64,000 bases of DNA from Hymenobacter chitinivorans DSM 11115 (GTDB lineage Bacteria; Bacteroidota; Bacteroidia; Cytophagales; Hymenobacteraceae), in the NCBI RefSeq assembly GCF_002797555.1, contig NZ_PGFA01000002.1, positions 434,001 through 498,000 on the forward strand. The letters run 5' to 3'. Positions 17,065 through 27,815 of this stretch are shown here, one piece after another. The notes beneath the pieces are model-generated. The model did not search any database. It was not told where the DNA came from and worked only from the letters and a program-made list of their open reading frames with translations. How positions within the stretch are numbered: position 1 is the first letter of the stretch; the number at the start of each line of letters is the position of its first letter. The position numbers and the translations under genes were made by a program.

Positions 17065-19365
17065 TTATTTAGTGACCAGCTTATCGACTTCGGGCTGGTT
17101 GATTTTCACCGGGTACTGCTCGCGCAGCTGCGCAATCCACTGCTTCTCCAGGAAGTTCTGGTAGTCGGAAGTGGCTTGGCCGCGGGCTTCGGTCAGCGTT
17201 TTAGGGCCGGCGGGCAGCACCTTGTCGATGGTCACGGCGTAGTAGCGGCCGTCTTTGTTGACGGTGTAAGAGCCGGGGCCTTTGCTCAGGAGCTCATCCA
17301 CCACTTTGTTGTCGCCTTTCTGGAAGCTGCGCTGCTGAATCTGCACGGCCAGCGGGTTCTGCTCGTTGAGGCTTTCCTCCAGGGCCGTGGGGCTGGTGCT
17401 GGTCAGGGCCAACGTGGCGGCTCCGTCGGCGGTAGCGGTTTTGACGGTCGTCGTCGTGATGCGGCGGGCTACGGCACCTTTGCCTACCAAGTACGATTTC
17501 ACCCGGGTTGCGCGCGCAGCGGCGAGGCCTGCTGCTTCCCCCCGCTTGGGGTGGCCCGTTACGGTGAGCGTCAGCGTAGTGTCGGATACCAGTCGGCTAG
17601 CCAGACGTTCCAGGTTGGCCCAATCGGCCTTCAGGATGGTGACTTTGCCGGGCTGGAAATTAACCGTTTGGGGCACGACGCGCTTCACCTGGTAGCGGCC
17701 AGCCTTCAGTTGGGTCTGGGCCTGCTGGAGCAGGGCGGGAGTGGCTGCGCTGATAACGGTACCCTGCACGCGCGGCTCCCACTGGTACTTGCTCTGGTTT
17801 TCGGTGAAGAACTTTTGCAGCCCCACCGTATCCTCAATGGCTTTGGACCACACTTTCTCGTCCATGAGCTGGAACAGCAGAATTCCGTCGCGGTACTCCT
17901 TCACGAGCATGCGGTAGTCTTCGTACTTGGTTTCCAGGTTGGCTTTTTCGTAATCGGTCAGCGTTTGGTCCACGTACTGGTCGTAGAGCTGCTGCATGCT
18001 AAACTTGGGGTCGGCTCCGGCCTTGGCACGCTGGTTTTGCTGCACGTAGGTCAGGAAGTCCTTTACCAGGTAGGGCTTGTCTTTGATGGTAAACAGGGCC
18101 GTATTGTCGCCCACGGTCTTGCTGGCCTTGGCGGGGGCGGCGGGGGCCGTGTACTTAAAGCGGCCGTTGACCAGCGACGTGTCGGCTTTGGCAAACACGT
18201 AGTCTTTACCGGCTTTGTTCTCGGTAAATTGGTTTTCGGTGCGGATGCGCTTCAGGAAAGCGGCGCGGTTCAGCTCCGAGCGGGAGTCTTTCGACACCTT
18301 GCTTTTCAGCGAGGCTTCCATGTCCTCAAACTTGGGCACGGGCTGCTTTTCAATCAGCTTGATGATGTGCCAGCCGTAGGGCGTCTGCACGGGGGCCGAC
18401 AAGTCGCCGGGGTTCTGAAGGCGGAAAGCGGCTTCCTCGAAGGAGGGAATCATGCGGCCCGTGCCGAAGGGGGGCAGTTCCCCGCCGTTGGCGGCCGAGC
18501 CGGCGTCTTCCGAAAACTGGGCTACCAGCTTTTCCCAGGGCTCCTTGCGCTGCAGGCGGCTGTAGAGCTCATCAATTTTCTTTTTGGCCGTAACCGAGTC
18601 GGCCTTGGGCATGCTGGGCGTGGCCCGAATCATGAGGTGAGCCACTTTGATTTCGCCCTGGGCCGTGCGCACATCGTTCACCTTGATGAGGTGGTAGCCG
18701 AAGCGGGTACGCACCGGCTGCGAGATTTCGCCCACTTTGGTGCGGTACGCGGCAGACTCAAACGGGTAGACCATCTGCATGGCCGTGAAGTAACCCAGCT
18801 TGCCGCCATTGTCGCGGGCGGAGGGGTCCTCGGAGGTTTCGGCGGCTACTTTGTTGAAGTCTTCTCCGCCGGTAACGCGCTGGCGCAGGGCCACGATTTT
18901 GTTGTAGGCAACCAGCGTATCGGCCGGGGCGGCGTCGGGGGCCAGGCGAATCAGGATGTGGGAGGCACTGACCTCCTTGCTCATCCGGTCGTAGGCCTCG
19001 CGCACCAGCTGGTCGGTTACGCTCTTTTCCGTCAGGTAGGGCTGGGCCAGCTGCTGTTTATAGCCTTCCAGCTCGCGCTTGAAAGCCTGGGTGGTATCGA
19101 GGCCGCGCTGCTCGGCTTCCAGCACCTTGAGCTTGAAGTTGGTGTACAGGTCCAGGTACTCCTGCACGCTGGGACGGGTGCCAAACTCGGGCGCAGTGCC
19201 GTTGTTCTTACGATACACGTACGCAAACTCCCCGGCGGGCACCTCGTGGGTCCCGAGCGTTTCAATGACGGGCTGTTTGGCGGTGGTAACTGATTTGGTA
19301 GTCTGGCAGCCAGCGGCCAGCAGGGCAGCGGCCAGCGGGCCGGCGTACAAAATGCGTTTGTGCAT
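17065..19365 (-). CDS. PPIC-type peptidylprolyl isomerase lipoprotein with an OmpA-like insert
   Basis: The 766-residue product is a lipoprotein (LAAGC lipobox) of the envelope chaperone type. Two PPIC (parvulin) domains follow: ASHILIRL to FGYHLIKV at about residues 133-232, and VAHLMIRA to YGWHIIKL at about 238-345. A long helical region follows, then, at about residues 565-640, a stretch that resembles the OmpA C-terminal peptidoglycan-binding fold (VNFQPG, then VTGHPKRGEAAGLAAARA and KSYLVGKGAVARRI). The C-terminal region resembles the PPIase tail. The ATG at 19365 gives the lipoprotein signal. It precedes the other PPIase gene and moxR on the same strand. Confidence 0.88.
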   Translation of the reverse strand: MHKRILYAGPLAAALLAAGCQTTKSVTTAKQPVIETLGTHEVPAGEFAYVYRKNNGTAPEFGTRPSVQEYLDLYTNFKLKVLEAEQRGLDTTQAFKRELEGYKQQLAQPYLTEKSVTDQLVREAYDRMSKEVSASHILIRLAPDAAPADTLVAYNKIVALRQRVTGGEDFNKVAAETSEDPSARDNGGKLGYFTAMQMVYPFESAAYRTKVGEISQPVRTRFGYHLIKVNDVRTAQGEIKVAHLMIRATPSMPKADSVTAKKKIDELYSRLQRKEPWEKLVAQFSEDAGSAANGGELPPFGTGRMIPSFEEAAFRLQNPGDLSAPVQTPYGWHIIKLIEKQPVPKFEDMEASLKSKVSKDSRSELNRAAFLKRIRTENQFTENKAGKDYVFAKADTSLVNGRFKYTAPAAPAKASKTVGDNTALFTIKDKPYLVKDFLTYVQQNQRAKAGADPKFSMQQLYDQYVDQTLTDYEKANLETKYEDYRMLVKEYRDGILLFQLMDEKVWSKAIEDTVGLQKFFTENQSKYQWEPRVQGTVISAATPALLQQAQTQLKAGRYQVKRVVPQTVNFQPGKVTILKADWANLERLASRLVSDTTLTLTVTGHPKRGEAAGLAAARATRVKSYLVGKGAVARRITTTTVKTATADGAATLALTSTSPTALEESLNEQNPLAVQIQQRSFQKGDNKVVDELLSKGPGSYTVNKDGRYYAVTIDKVLPAGPKTLTEARGQATSDYQNFLEKQWIAQLREQYPVKINQPEVDKLVTK

Positions 19366-19487
19366 ACAATAAGTAAGATACTACAAAGCGTACAGCCACC
19401 GGGAGGGGAAAGGACGGAAGGCTGACTGACGCAATTTTACGCATTTTTTTTGGGCTGCCGCTGCCGGGCAAGTTCGGCCTCGGGCAT

Positions 19488-19519
19488 AAAAAAAGCCCTT
19501 CCGACGGGAAGGGCTTTTT
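19488..19519 (-). terminator. terminator of the RsbU/V/W-like operon
   Basis: AAAGCCCTTCC pairs with GGAAGGGCTTT around a 4-nt loop, with a U-run on the minus strand, 16 bp beyond the RsbW-like stop codon. Confidence 0.9.
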
Positions 19520-19534
19520 CGGGTGGATTTTGGC

Positions 19535-19948
19535 TTACCCAATGCGTTTATAGAGGCGGCACACGTTGTGGGTGCCCGTGGTCGTAAACTCGACCCGGTC
19601 CATGATACGGTTGACGAGAGTCATGCCTACGCCGCCTTTCTTGCCGACGCGGATGTGCTCCTGCAAATCGGGCTCTTTGTATAAGGAAGGCTGGTAGGAA
19701 GATTTGCTGTCGTCCTCAATTTCAATTTCGAAAACCTGCTTTTCCATCATCACCCGCAAGTCCAGAAACTGGGACTCATCCTCGTGGTTGGCGTGGATAA
19801 TCAGGTTGGCCACTACTTCATCGACGGCCAGAATAATCTGGTTGAGCTGCAAATCCGACAGGCCATAAGCAGCCAGGTAGCTGCTTACAAAATCGCGCAC
19901 CACCTTGAGGTTGTGGCGGCTACAGCTGATGCGGATTGCGTTTTCCAT
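19535..19948 (-). CDS. anti-sigma factor RsbW-like serine kinase
   Basis: RsbW-type GHKL kinases bind a sigma factor or another target and phosphorylate the STAS antagonist. The 137-residue product has the ATP-lid core: the N box with LAVDEVVANLIIHANH, EIEDDSKSS, and the GKKGGVGMTLVNRIMDRVEF G box. It begins at ATG 19948. It is the third gene of a three-gene operon in the order PP2C phosphatase, STAS protein, kinase, so the partner-switching circuit is complete. No stress sigma factor gene is adjacent, so the output target is not apparent. Confidence 0.92.
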   Translation of the reverse strand: MENAIRISCSRHNLKVVRDFVSSYLAAYGLSDLQLNQIILAVDEVVANLIIHANHEDESQFLDLRVMMEKQVFEIEIEDDSKSSYQPSLYKEPDLQEHIRVGKKGGVGMTLVNRIMDRVEFTTTGTHNVCRLYKRIG

Positions 19949-19969
19949 TCCCTCCTGTACCCCTGAAGC

Positions 19970-20299
19970 TTAAATAGCAGTGGCTTCGGCCTCGGAAGGC
20001 ACGATAGTCATCAGGGCGTCCAGGCCCAGAATTTCGAAGACGTTGTGGACTTTTTCCTGCATGTTGAAGAATACCAGCTTCACGTTGGCATCCTGAAAGC
20101 GCTGCAGGTGGGAAATGAAAACCCCCAAGCCCGCCGACGAAATATAGTTGAGGCGCTGGCAGTCAATGAGCACTTTCTTGTAGTCGAGTACTTCGGGCTT
20201 GGTCAGCTCGGTATCCAGCAAAACGGAAGAGCTGGCGTCCAGCTCGCCGTCGAGGCTGAGGGTGAGGGTATTTTCGGTGGTTTGTTGATTTATTTTCAT
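19970..20299 (-). CDS. STAS-domain anti-sigma factor antagonist (RsbV-like)
   Basis: The 109-residue product is a single STAS domain. It has VLIDCQRLNYISSAGLGVF, in which the second Ser of ISSAG is the usual phosphorylation site by the RsbW-type kinase. In the unphosphorylated state such proteins bind the kinase and release its target. It lies 21 bp after the kinase gene boundary and 14 bp after the phosphatase gene, on the same strand, so all three are co-transcribed. Confidence 0.93.
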   Translation of the reverse strand: MKINQQTTENTLTLSLDGELDASSSVLLDTELTKPEVLDYKKVLIDCQRLNYISSAGLGVFISHLQRFQDANVKLVFFNMQEKVHNVFEILGLDALMTIVPSEAEATAI

Positions 20300-20313
20300 G
20301 CCTCCACTGTACG

Positions 20314-22410
20314 TTAAATTGTTGCTTCTGGTTGAGCTGCCTTGAACTTGATAACGAGCAGCGTCTGGTCATCGTGCATGGGCTGACCCTTGCTAAACTC
20401 GGCCAGATCAGCCAGAATGTGTTCTTTGATTTCGTTGGCCTCCAAGTAATACGTGTGCTCGAGCTGCTGTTTGAGACGCTCCTCACCGTACTCTTCCTGG
20501 TTGGCCCCCCGGGCTTCTACGATGCCATCAGTATAAATGACCATCACGTCGCCCGGATTGTAGTCGTAGAACTGGTTTTTGATGTGCTTTTCGTACGAAT
20601 CGTTGCGAATAATTCCCAACCCCAGGCCCGCGGTGTGGAAGTACGAAACTTCCTCCTTGATGGAGTGATAGTAGAGCGTGTGGCAGTGGCCGGCGCGGGC
20701 AAATACAAAGCCACCGTGTTCATAATCAATGATGTAGAGCGAGGCGGTGATAAACGACGATTTTTCCAGGCAGTGGGTCAGGGCCCGGTTGGCCATCGAC
20801 ATAAACTTGCTGGGCACCGGAAACTTCTCCCGGTCGTCCTTAGCCAGCGGATTTTCCTGCATCAGGGCGTGGAAAATTCCCTTCATCTGGGCCATGTGGA
20901 AGGCGGCCGTAATGCCTTTGCCCGATACGTCGCCGATGAGAATAGCCAGCCGCTTGCCGGGTAAGTGCAGGAAGTCGTAGAAGTCGCCGCCCACTTCCTT
21001 GGCCGCCAGGGCGTGAGAGCCAATTTCAAACCAGTTGTCGATGGGCAGGTCCTTGGGAATGAGGCTATCCTGCACCGAAGAGGCAATTTTGAGCTCTTCC
21101 TTCACCCGCTCGTTTTGCAAAGAAGCGGCCACCAGCTGCAGGTTTTCGATGCTGAGCACCGTCTGGCTGGTAAAGGTTTGCAGAATGCCCAGGTTTTCGC
21201 GGTCGAAGCTCTGGCGCTGCTCCTTGAGCATATACAGGGCGCCGTACTGCCGCTTGGCCGAGCGCATGGGCATCACAATCAGGGAGCCGTAGGGCAGCTC
21301 CAGGCCGCGGAAGCCGCTGCTGTTGGCTAAGTCGTTGTTGAGGTACTCAATCTGGCCCAGGTTGTAGTCGGCGAGCAGGGTGCGGATGGCGGCTAAATGC
21401 TCCTCGCTGATCTGGTAGCGCTGCCCGATGCGCAGTTGCCCGTCGGTTTCCACGTCGAGCCAGGCGGCGTCGGCCTCCACGGTCTGGATGGCGGCCTCAA
21501 ACAGCATCTGGTACACTTCCTCCTCCGTCTGGCCCTTCTGAATCAGCTGGGTCAGGCGCTGCAGGCTCAGGATTTCGTCGCGCTTCTGTTCGAACACGCC
21601 CGCCGTGGGTAGGTTGAAAAACGTTACCAGCAAACCCGCCAGTGAATAGAAGCCGGCAAAGAATACGGTTAGCAGCAAAAAGGCGTGCTGGGGCTCGGGG
21701 GCCACCAGCTTGGGGTCTTGGGCGATGCGCAGGAAGTACATCGTGAAAATGCCCAGGCACAGCAGCAAAGCCAGCTGCAGGAAGACCACTTCCCACTTCT
21801 GGCGGCGGTTGAGGTAGGCCACCCATTTCTGGTTGCCGCTCAAATACACGCCATACACGGCTAGGCCGCCCAGGATAAAGTAGGCCACGGGCTCGGGCGG
21901 CGACCAGGAAAACAAGCGGAACAGCAGCGTACCGCCCAGCAGCAGCTCAAACCACAGCCAGGCCCGGCGCAAACTAGGCGAGGAGCGAAACAGCACCAAG
22001 GAGCGCCAGGAATAGTTGGTGTAAGCCAGGAAAATGACGAACAGTGCCAGGTTGATGGTATAAATGCTGGCAAACAGCATCCGGTCGGCGCTGGGCTGCT
22101 CGTACTGAATGAAGCGCTCCAGCAGGTGCAGTACCACGCACACGGTGGCTAGCAGGCCCGGACCCAGCACCAGTCGGCGCAGCAAGCCCACGAAATCGGT
22201 ACCGCGCAGCGGGTCGGGGCGGCTGCGCTGGTACACAAACATGCCGGCTACGAAAGCCGCCTGGGCCAGCAGCGTCACCCATTCCGGCGTCAGACCCACG
22301 CGGCGGGCGGCAGTGGGGCTGGCGTGCAACAGGGTACTGATAAGCAGTATCAGCCAGCTCAGCACGGTGAAGGGCAATACAATAGCTTTCAGCTTCTGTC
22401 GGAAGGGCAT
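20314..22410 (-). CDS. membrane-bound PP2C (SpoIIE/RsbU) phosphatase with GAF-like region
   Basis: The 698-residue product dephosphorylates the STAS antagonist. Residues about 1-275 hold seven or so membrane helices (VLSWLILLISTLLHA to LLLTVFFAGFYSLAGLLVTFF). Residues about 300-440 look like a GAF domain (VEADAAWLDVETDG). The C-terminal PP2C/SpoIIE domain has VGGDFYDF, GDVSGKGITAAFHMA, the ARAGHCHTLYYH strand, and VIYTDGIVEARG plus DDQTLLVIKF with the metal-binding Asp residues. It is the first gene of the operon. The membrane part and GAF domain suggest it senses a signal in the envelope or cytoplasm and passes it to the STAS protein. Confidence 0.92.
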   Translation of the reverse strand: MPFRQKLKAIVLPFTVLSWLILLISTLLHASPTAARRVGLTPEWVTLLAQAAFVAGMFVYQRSRPDPLRGTDFVGLLRRLVLGPGLLATVCVVLHLLERFIQYEQPSADRMLFASIYTINLALFVIFLAYTNYSWRSLVLFRSSPSLRRAWLWFELLLGGTLLFRLFSWSPPEPVAYFILGGLAVYGVYLSGNQKWVAYLNRRQKWEVVFLQLALLLCLGIFTMYFLRIAQDPKLVAPEPQHAFLLLTVFFAGFYSLAGLLVTFFNLPTAGVFEQKRDEILSLQRLTQLIQKGQTEEEVYQMLFEAAIQTVEADAAWLDVETDGQLRIGQRYQISEEHLAAIRTLLADYNLGQIEYLNNDLANSSGFRGLELPYGSLIVMPMRSAKRQYGALYMLKEQRQSFDRENLGILQTFTSQTVLSIENLQLVAASLQNERVKEELKIASSVQDSLIPKDLPIDNWFEIGSHALAAKEVGGDFYDFLHLPGKRLAILIGDVSGKGITAAFHMAQMKGIFHALMQENPLAKDDREKFPVPSKFMSMANRALTHCLEKSSFITASLYIIDYEHGGFVFARAGHCHTLYYHSIKEEVSYFHTAGLGLGIIRNDSYEKHIKNQFYDYNPGDVMVIYTDGIVEARGANQEEYGEERLKQQLEHTYYLEANEIKEHILADLAEFSKGQPMHDDQTLLVIKFKAAQPEATI

Positions 22411-22539
22411 GAAAATGAGTAAAATGCTAACGGCGGCACGGAATCAGCCTTACCGGGATATAGGCGCAAGATACGGCCAGATTCGCAAATTTGCCGAAAT
22501 GCCCGGCTCAGGGCGTGCTACCCCTACGAAGTTGCAAAA

Positions 22540-22577
22540 AAAGAGGCCAATCGTCGCGCCCGACGATTGGCCTCTTA
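22540..22577 (-). terminator. guaB terminator
   Basis: A 15-bp perfect stem (AGAGGCCAATCGTCG with its complement, 22542-22575) around a 4-nt loop, with an A-run on the left that becomes the U-run. It lies 22 bp beyond the guaB stop codon. Confidence 0.9.
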
Positions 22578-22598
22578 TACAATATTTGGCAGGAAAGG

Positions 22599-24095
<1,497 letters not shown>

Positions 24096-24106
24096 TTATT
24101 GCCGGG

Positions 24107-24114
24107 CAAAACTA
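24107..24114 (-). promoter_or_regulatory. -7 promoter box of guaB
   Basis: TAGTTTTG on the minus strand fits TAnnTTTG, 36 bp upstream of the guaB ATG. No convincing TTTG at -33 was found. Confidence 0.45.
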
Positions 24115-24156
24115 CGACGAAAAATTGGGTAAGCGCATGCTAAGATTTGGCTGGCT

Positions 24157-24969
24157 CTAATTTTTGCGGGTCGAAGCCTCCTTTGCGCCTGCCTCCTGGG
24201 TCGTGGTCAGCAAGGCGGCGGGTCGGAAATCGGGGCTGAACTGCAGCCCGAGCTGTACTGAGTGCGTGCTGCCAAAAGTGGCGGCACTGTTGGGCGGAGC
24301 CAGCTGGTTTTGGTAGCCGACTTCCACTGCCAACGACTTCAGTACTTGATAGCCCAGGGCGGCGTAGGCCCGATTCTGGTCGAAAATGCCGTGCTCGACG
24401 TGGCGGCCAAAGCCGAGAAACAGTTCGTCGGCGGCTACTGCGTAGGCGCCACCCGGCTTCAGCGTGGGGCCCGACAACGGATAGGTCAAGCGCAGCTGGT
24501 AGCGGATCCGGTTCAGATAAGTGGGGGCCGTTTGCTCGGCCAGCTGCACCCAGCGTTGCTCCAGGCGGTAGCGGTGCTGCAGCTGCAGCCGGTTCTGGGA
24601 GTCGTTGATTACCAACTGTTCATAGAGGCGGTGCTCCGGCAGGGCAACAGTTCCCGGGGCGTCGCGCTGGGCAGCGGTAAGCAGCAGCCCATAGCCGGCG
24701 GTAAGCTGCAGAGCCGCGGTGGCATGGTAGGTCAGGCCGAGGCGGAGCAGGTTCTGATGGGCCGCCCCAACCCCTTTGGCTTGCCGCCACTGCGCTTCGG
24801 CATGGGTGCCCCAGTGGTCCGCAATGCGGGCGTCACCGGCCAGGGAAAGCCAGGCGGCGGTAGTCAGGGGTTGACTTTTGCCCAGGGTGGGATTTTGGGC
24901 CCAGCCGCCTACTGCCCCCAGGGCAAAGAGGGCCATCAGAAAGCAGGTGCGGGCGGCGGGAACAAGCAT
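24157..24969 (-). CDS. DUF2490-type outer-membrane protein
   Basis: The 270-residue product has a signal peptide (FLMALFALGAVGGWAQ) and a series of amphipathic strands typical of a small outer-membrane barrel (TWGTHAEAQWRQ-like strand starts, then LRLGLTYHATAALQLTAGYG, and HRYRLEQRWVQL). The pattern fits the DUF2490 family of exported barrels of unknown role. ATG 24969 supports the signal peptide. No operon partners are apparent; 219 bp separate it from hrpB with no gene seen. Confidence 0.75.
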   Translation of the reverse strand: MLVPAARTCFLMALFALGAVGGWAQNPTLGKSQPLTTAAWLSLAGDARIADHWGTHAEAQWRQAKGVGAAHQNLLRLGLTYHATAALQLTAGYGLLLTAAQRDAPGTVALPEHRLYEQLVINDSQNRLQLQHRYRLEQRWVQLAEQTAPTYLNRIRYQLRLTYPLSGPTLKPGGAYAVAADELFLGFGRHVEHGIFDQNRAYAALGYQVLKSLAVEVGYQNQLAPPNSAATFGSTHSVQLGLQFSPDFRPAALLTTTQEAGAKEASTRKN

Positions 24970-25187
24970 AGCTAATGTTACGCAATTGTTACCCGTATTA
25001 CCAAATTGTTATGATTGTATTTTCTGCTGGAAGGCAAATGATAACATTGGCCGGCGGAAGTGAAGTGGCCAGCTGGTTAAAAGCTTCAATTCAGACGCTT
25101 GGCCCCTAGGAACTGCTGGTATCTGGCTTGGTTGGTAAGATTGACCAATCCCAGAATTCAGAGCTGACGCAAAGCCGAAATTGACTT

Positions 25188-27794
25188 TTAACCCGGCCGT
25201 TTCTTAGTGCCCCGGGTGGCCGGCGCTTCCAGTGGGTTGTCGGGCCAGTGGTGCTTGGGGTAGCGGCCCCGCAGGTCTTTGCGCACCTCGAAGTAACCCG
25301 TGTTCCAGAAGCTGCGCAGGTCGCGGGTGACCTGCACCGGCCGCCGGGCCGGCGACAACAAGTGCATCGTGAGCGGCACCCGGCCTTGTCCCACGGTAGG
25401 CGTATCGAGGAGGCCAAACACTTCCTGCAGGCGCACAGCCAGCACGGGGGCGGCGGGGTTGGAGTAGTCGAGCGTGATATTCGAGCCGCTGGGAACGGTG
25501 CAGTGGGCGGGTGCGAGGCGGTGCAGCTCCTGCTGCTGGGCCCAGCCCCCGGGCAACCAGTTGAGCAGCGCTTCCCCGAGGGGCAGACGATTGACTTCGG
25601 CCATGGTTCGGAGTCCGTCCAGGTAGGGGCCCAGCCACTCGGGCAAGGCCGCCAGCAGCGCTTCATCCGATACATCGGGCCACTCCGCCGGAAAAAGATG
25701 GTGGGCAAAGGCCAGCCGCTCCCGGGTTTGCCGGGCCTCATCCGTCCAGGGCAAGCGGGCTATGCCGCTCTGACGCAGCCCGTCGAGCAAGGCAGCCGCC
25801 ACGGCTTCAGGCGCGGGCTGGGTCAGGGCCGTTTCGGTCAGGGTAATGGCTCCGAGCCGGCGGATGCGCCGGGCTACTACGCGCCCGGCCGGGGCATCCC
25901 AGCGCACTTCCTCCAGGTTTTCAATGAGGTCCGGGAAATATTGCTCCAGCTCTTCCCGCCCGATGGGCGCGGCCAGGGCCGCGCGCGGGGCGTGGGGCGG
26001 ACCATCCAGGTGAGCGACGCCAAAATACGTGGTGCCCGGGCTGAAGTGCTCGGCTGGCAGGGCGGCGCGCTGCCCGGTAATAAGGCGCACCCGTTCGGGC
26101 GTTTCGCGCTGGGCCAGCCGGTCGGGGTAAGCCAGGCCCGCTAGCAAGCCGGCTACATCGGCTTCCAGGACCGAGTCCCGCACGTGGGCGCGGTTGCGGA
26201 GCACGGCGGCGGCTTCGCGCACCCGGCGCACGGCCCCGGCATCGGGCACGAGGCCGGGCAGTGGGGCCCGGCCGGTACTGAGGGCTTCCACCCGCAGGCG
26301 CAAGTCAGGCGGGGCGGGGGTCCCGTCGGCCAGGCGCAGGATGTCGCGCTCCGTGAGCAGGGCCGCCAATGCGCAGGCCGTGGCGCCGTGGCCCACTTCC
26401 TTGCCCCGAATAACCAAGTGTCCCAGGCGCGGAATAAGTCCCAGACCCGCCAGCGTGCGGCCGTGGGGCGTGGGCTGGCCTTCCTTGGTAAGCGCTCCGA
26501 GCCGTACCAGCAGGTCGCGGGCCTGGGCCAGGGCGGCAGCCGGCGGGGCATCGAGCCAGCGCAGGGTGGCCGGGTCCTGGGTGCCCCACAAGGCCAGCTC
26601 CAACGCCAGGCCGCTGAGGTCGGCGGTCAGGATTTCGGGCGGCAGGTGGGCCGGGCGCTGGCTGTGCTCGGCTTCGGTCCAGAGGCGGTAGCAGGTACCG
26701 GGCCCCAGGCGGCCGGCCCGGCCCCGGCGCTGGTCGGCCGCGGCCTGACTCACGGGCACAGTGGCCAGGGTGGTCAGGCCGGTGCGGGGCTCAAACTGCG
26801 GCACGCGGGCGTAGCCGCCATCTACCACAATCTGCACGCCCTCGATGGTGAGGCTGGTTTCGGCAATGCTGGTGGCCAATACCACTTTGCGCCGGCCGCG
26901 CGGGGCGGGGCGTAGGGCGGCGTCCTGCTGCTCGGCCGGCAGTTCCCCGTGCAGCACGTGAATATCCACGGTGGGCGCCACGGCCCCGGCGAGCTTGTCG
27001 GCGGTGCGGCGCTGGTCGGCCAGGCCGGGCAAAAACACCAGTACGTCGCCCTCGGCGTGTTTGCTCAACGCCTCGCGCACCAGGGCCGGGGTCAGGTCGG
27101 CTAGCCGCTCAGTGGGCCGGCTACCGGCGGCGGCCACCCGGGCCGGGGGCAAGTAGTGCGTCCCGACCGGATGCTGCAGGCCGGCGCTGCGCACCACGGG
27201 CGCCTTGAGCCAGCTGCCCAGCCGCTCGGCTTCCAGCGTGGCACTCATGATGAGCAGGCGCAAATCGGGGCGGAGCACGGCTTGGGCGTCGAGGGCCAGG
27301 GCCAGGCCCAAATCAGCTTGCAGGCTCCGCTCGTGAAATTCGTCGAAGAGCACGGCCGCCACGCCTTCCAGGGCGGGGTCGTCCTGCAGCATCCGGGTCA
27401 GAATCACCTCGGTGGCTACTTCAATGCGCGTTTGGGCCGATACCCGGCTTTCCAGGCGCACCCGGTAGCCCACGGTTTGGCCCACCGGCTCACCCAGAAT
27501 ACTGGCCATGCGGGCCGCGGCGGCGCGGGCGGCCAGGCGGCGCGGCTCCAGCACGATAATACGGCCGGTGGGCGGCATCCAATCGGCTTCCAGCAAAGCC
27601 AGGGGTACCACGGTCGTTTTGCCGGCCCCGGGCGGGGCTTGCAGCACGGCGCAGTTGGTGGCGGCCAGCGTGGTCAGCAGCTCGGGCAGAGCGGCGCATA
27701 TCGGGAGGTCGGGCAGGCGCAAACGGTGAACTAGTGAAATGGTGAGATGGGGAGTTTGACGTTCTGGTATCGTGGACGGCCCTCCCCATTTCAC
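25188..27794 (-). CDS. hrpB: ATP-dependent helicase HrpB
   Basis: HrpB is a DEAH-box superfamily 2 RNA/DNA helicase of unclear role. The product has Walker A PPGAGKTT, the DEFHERSL Walker B signature specific to HrpB, the SATLE motif III, TSIAETSLTIEGVQIVVDGGY (motif V region) and QRRGRAGRLGPGTCYRLW (motif VI), then the HrpB C-terminal domain. The 868-residue length is normal. The start is uncertain: the frame opens at ATG 27794, but its first 18-25 residues lie in a low-complexity intergenic repeat, so a TTG or GTG near 27720-27735 may be the true start. The end of the coding sequence is rich in Lys/Arg. Confidence 0.9.
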   Translation of the reverse strand: MKWGGPSTIPERQTPHLTISLVHRLRLPDLPICAALPELLTTLAATNCAVLQAPPGAGKTTVVPLALLEADWMPPTGRIIVLEPRRLAARAAAARMASILGEPVGQTVGYRVRLESRVSAQTRIEVATEVILTRMLQDDPALEGVAAVLFDEFHERSLQADLGLALALDAQAVLRPDLRLLIMSATLEAERLGSWLKAPVVRSAGLQHPVGTHYLPPARVAAAGSRPTERLADLTPALVREALSKHAEGDVLVFLPGLADQRRTADKLAGAVAPTVDIHVLHGELPAEQQDAALRPAPRGRRKVVLATSIAETSLTIEGVQIVVDGGYARVPQFEPRTGLTTLATVPVSQAAADQRRGRAGRLGPGTCYRLWTEAEHSQRPAHLPPEILTADLSGLALELALWGTQDPATLRWLDAPPAAALAQARDLLVRLGALTKEGQPTPHGRTLAGLGLIPRLGHLVIRGKEVGHGATACALAALLTERDILRLADGTPAPPDLRLRVEALSTGRAPLPGLVPDAGAVRRVREAAAVLRNRAHVRDSVLEADVAGLLAGLAYPDRLAQRETPERVRLITGQRAALPAEHFSPGTTYFGVAHLDGPPHAPRAALAAPIGREELEQYFPDLIENLEEVRWDAPAGRVVARRIRRLGAITLTETALTQPAPEAVAAALLDGLRQSGIARLPWTDEARQTRERLAFAHHLFPAEWPDVSDEALLAALPEWLGPYLDGLRTMAEVNRLPLGEALLNWLPGGWAQQQELHRLAPAHCTVPSGSNITLDYSNPAAPVLAVRLQEVFGLLDTPTVGQGRVPLTMHLLSPARRPVQVTRDLRSFWNTGYFEVRKDLRGRYPKHHWPDNPLEAPATRGTKKRPG

Positions 27795-27815
27795 CGTCTA
27801 CCTATTTCACTAGAA

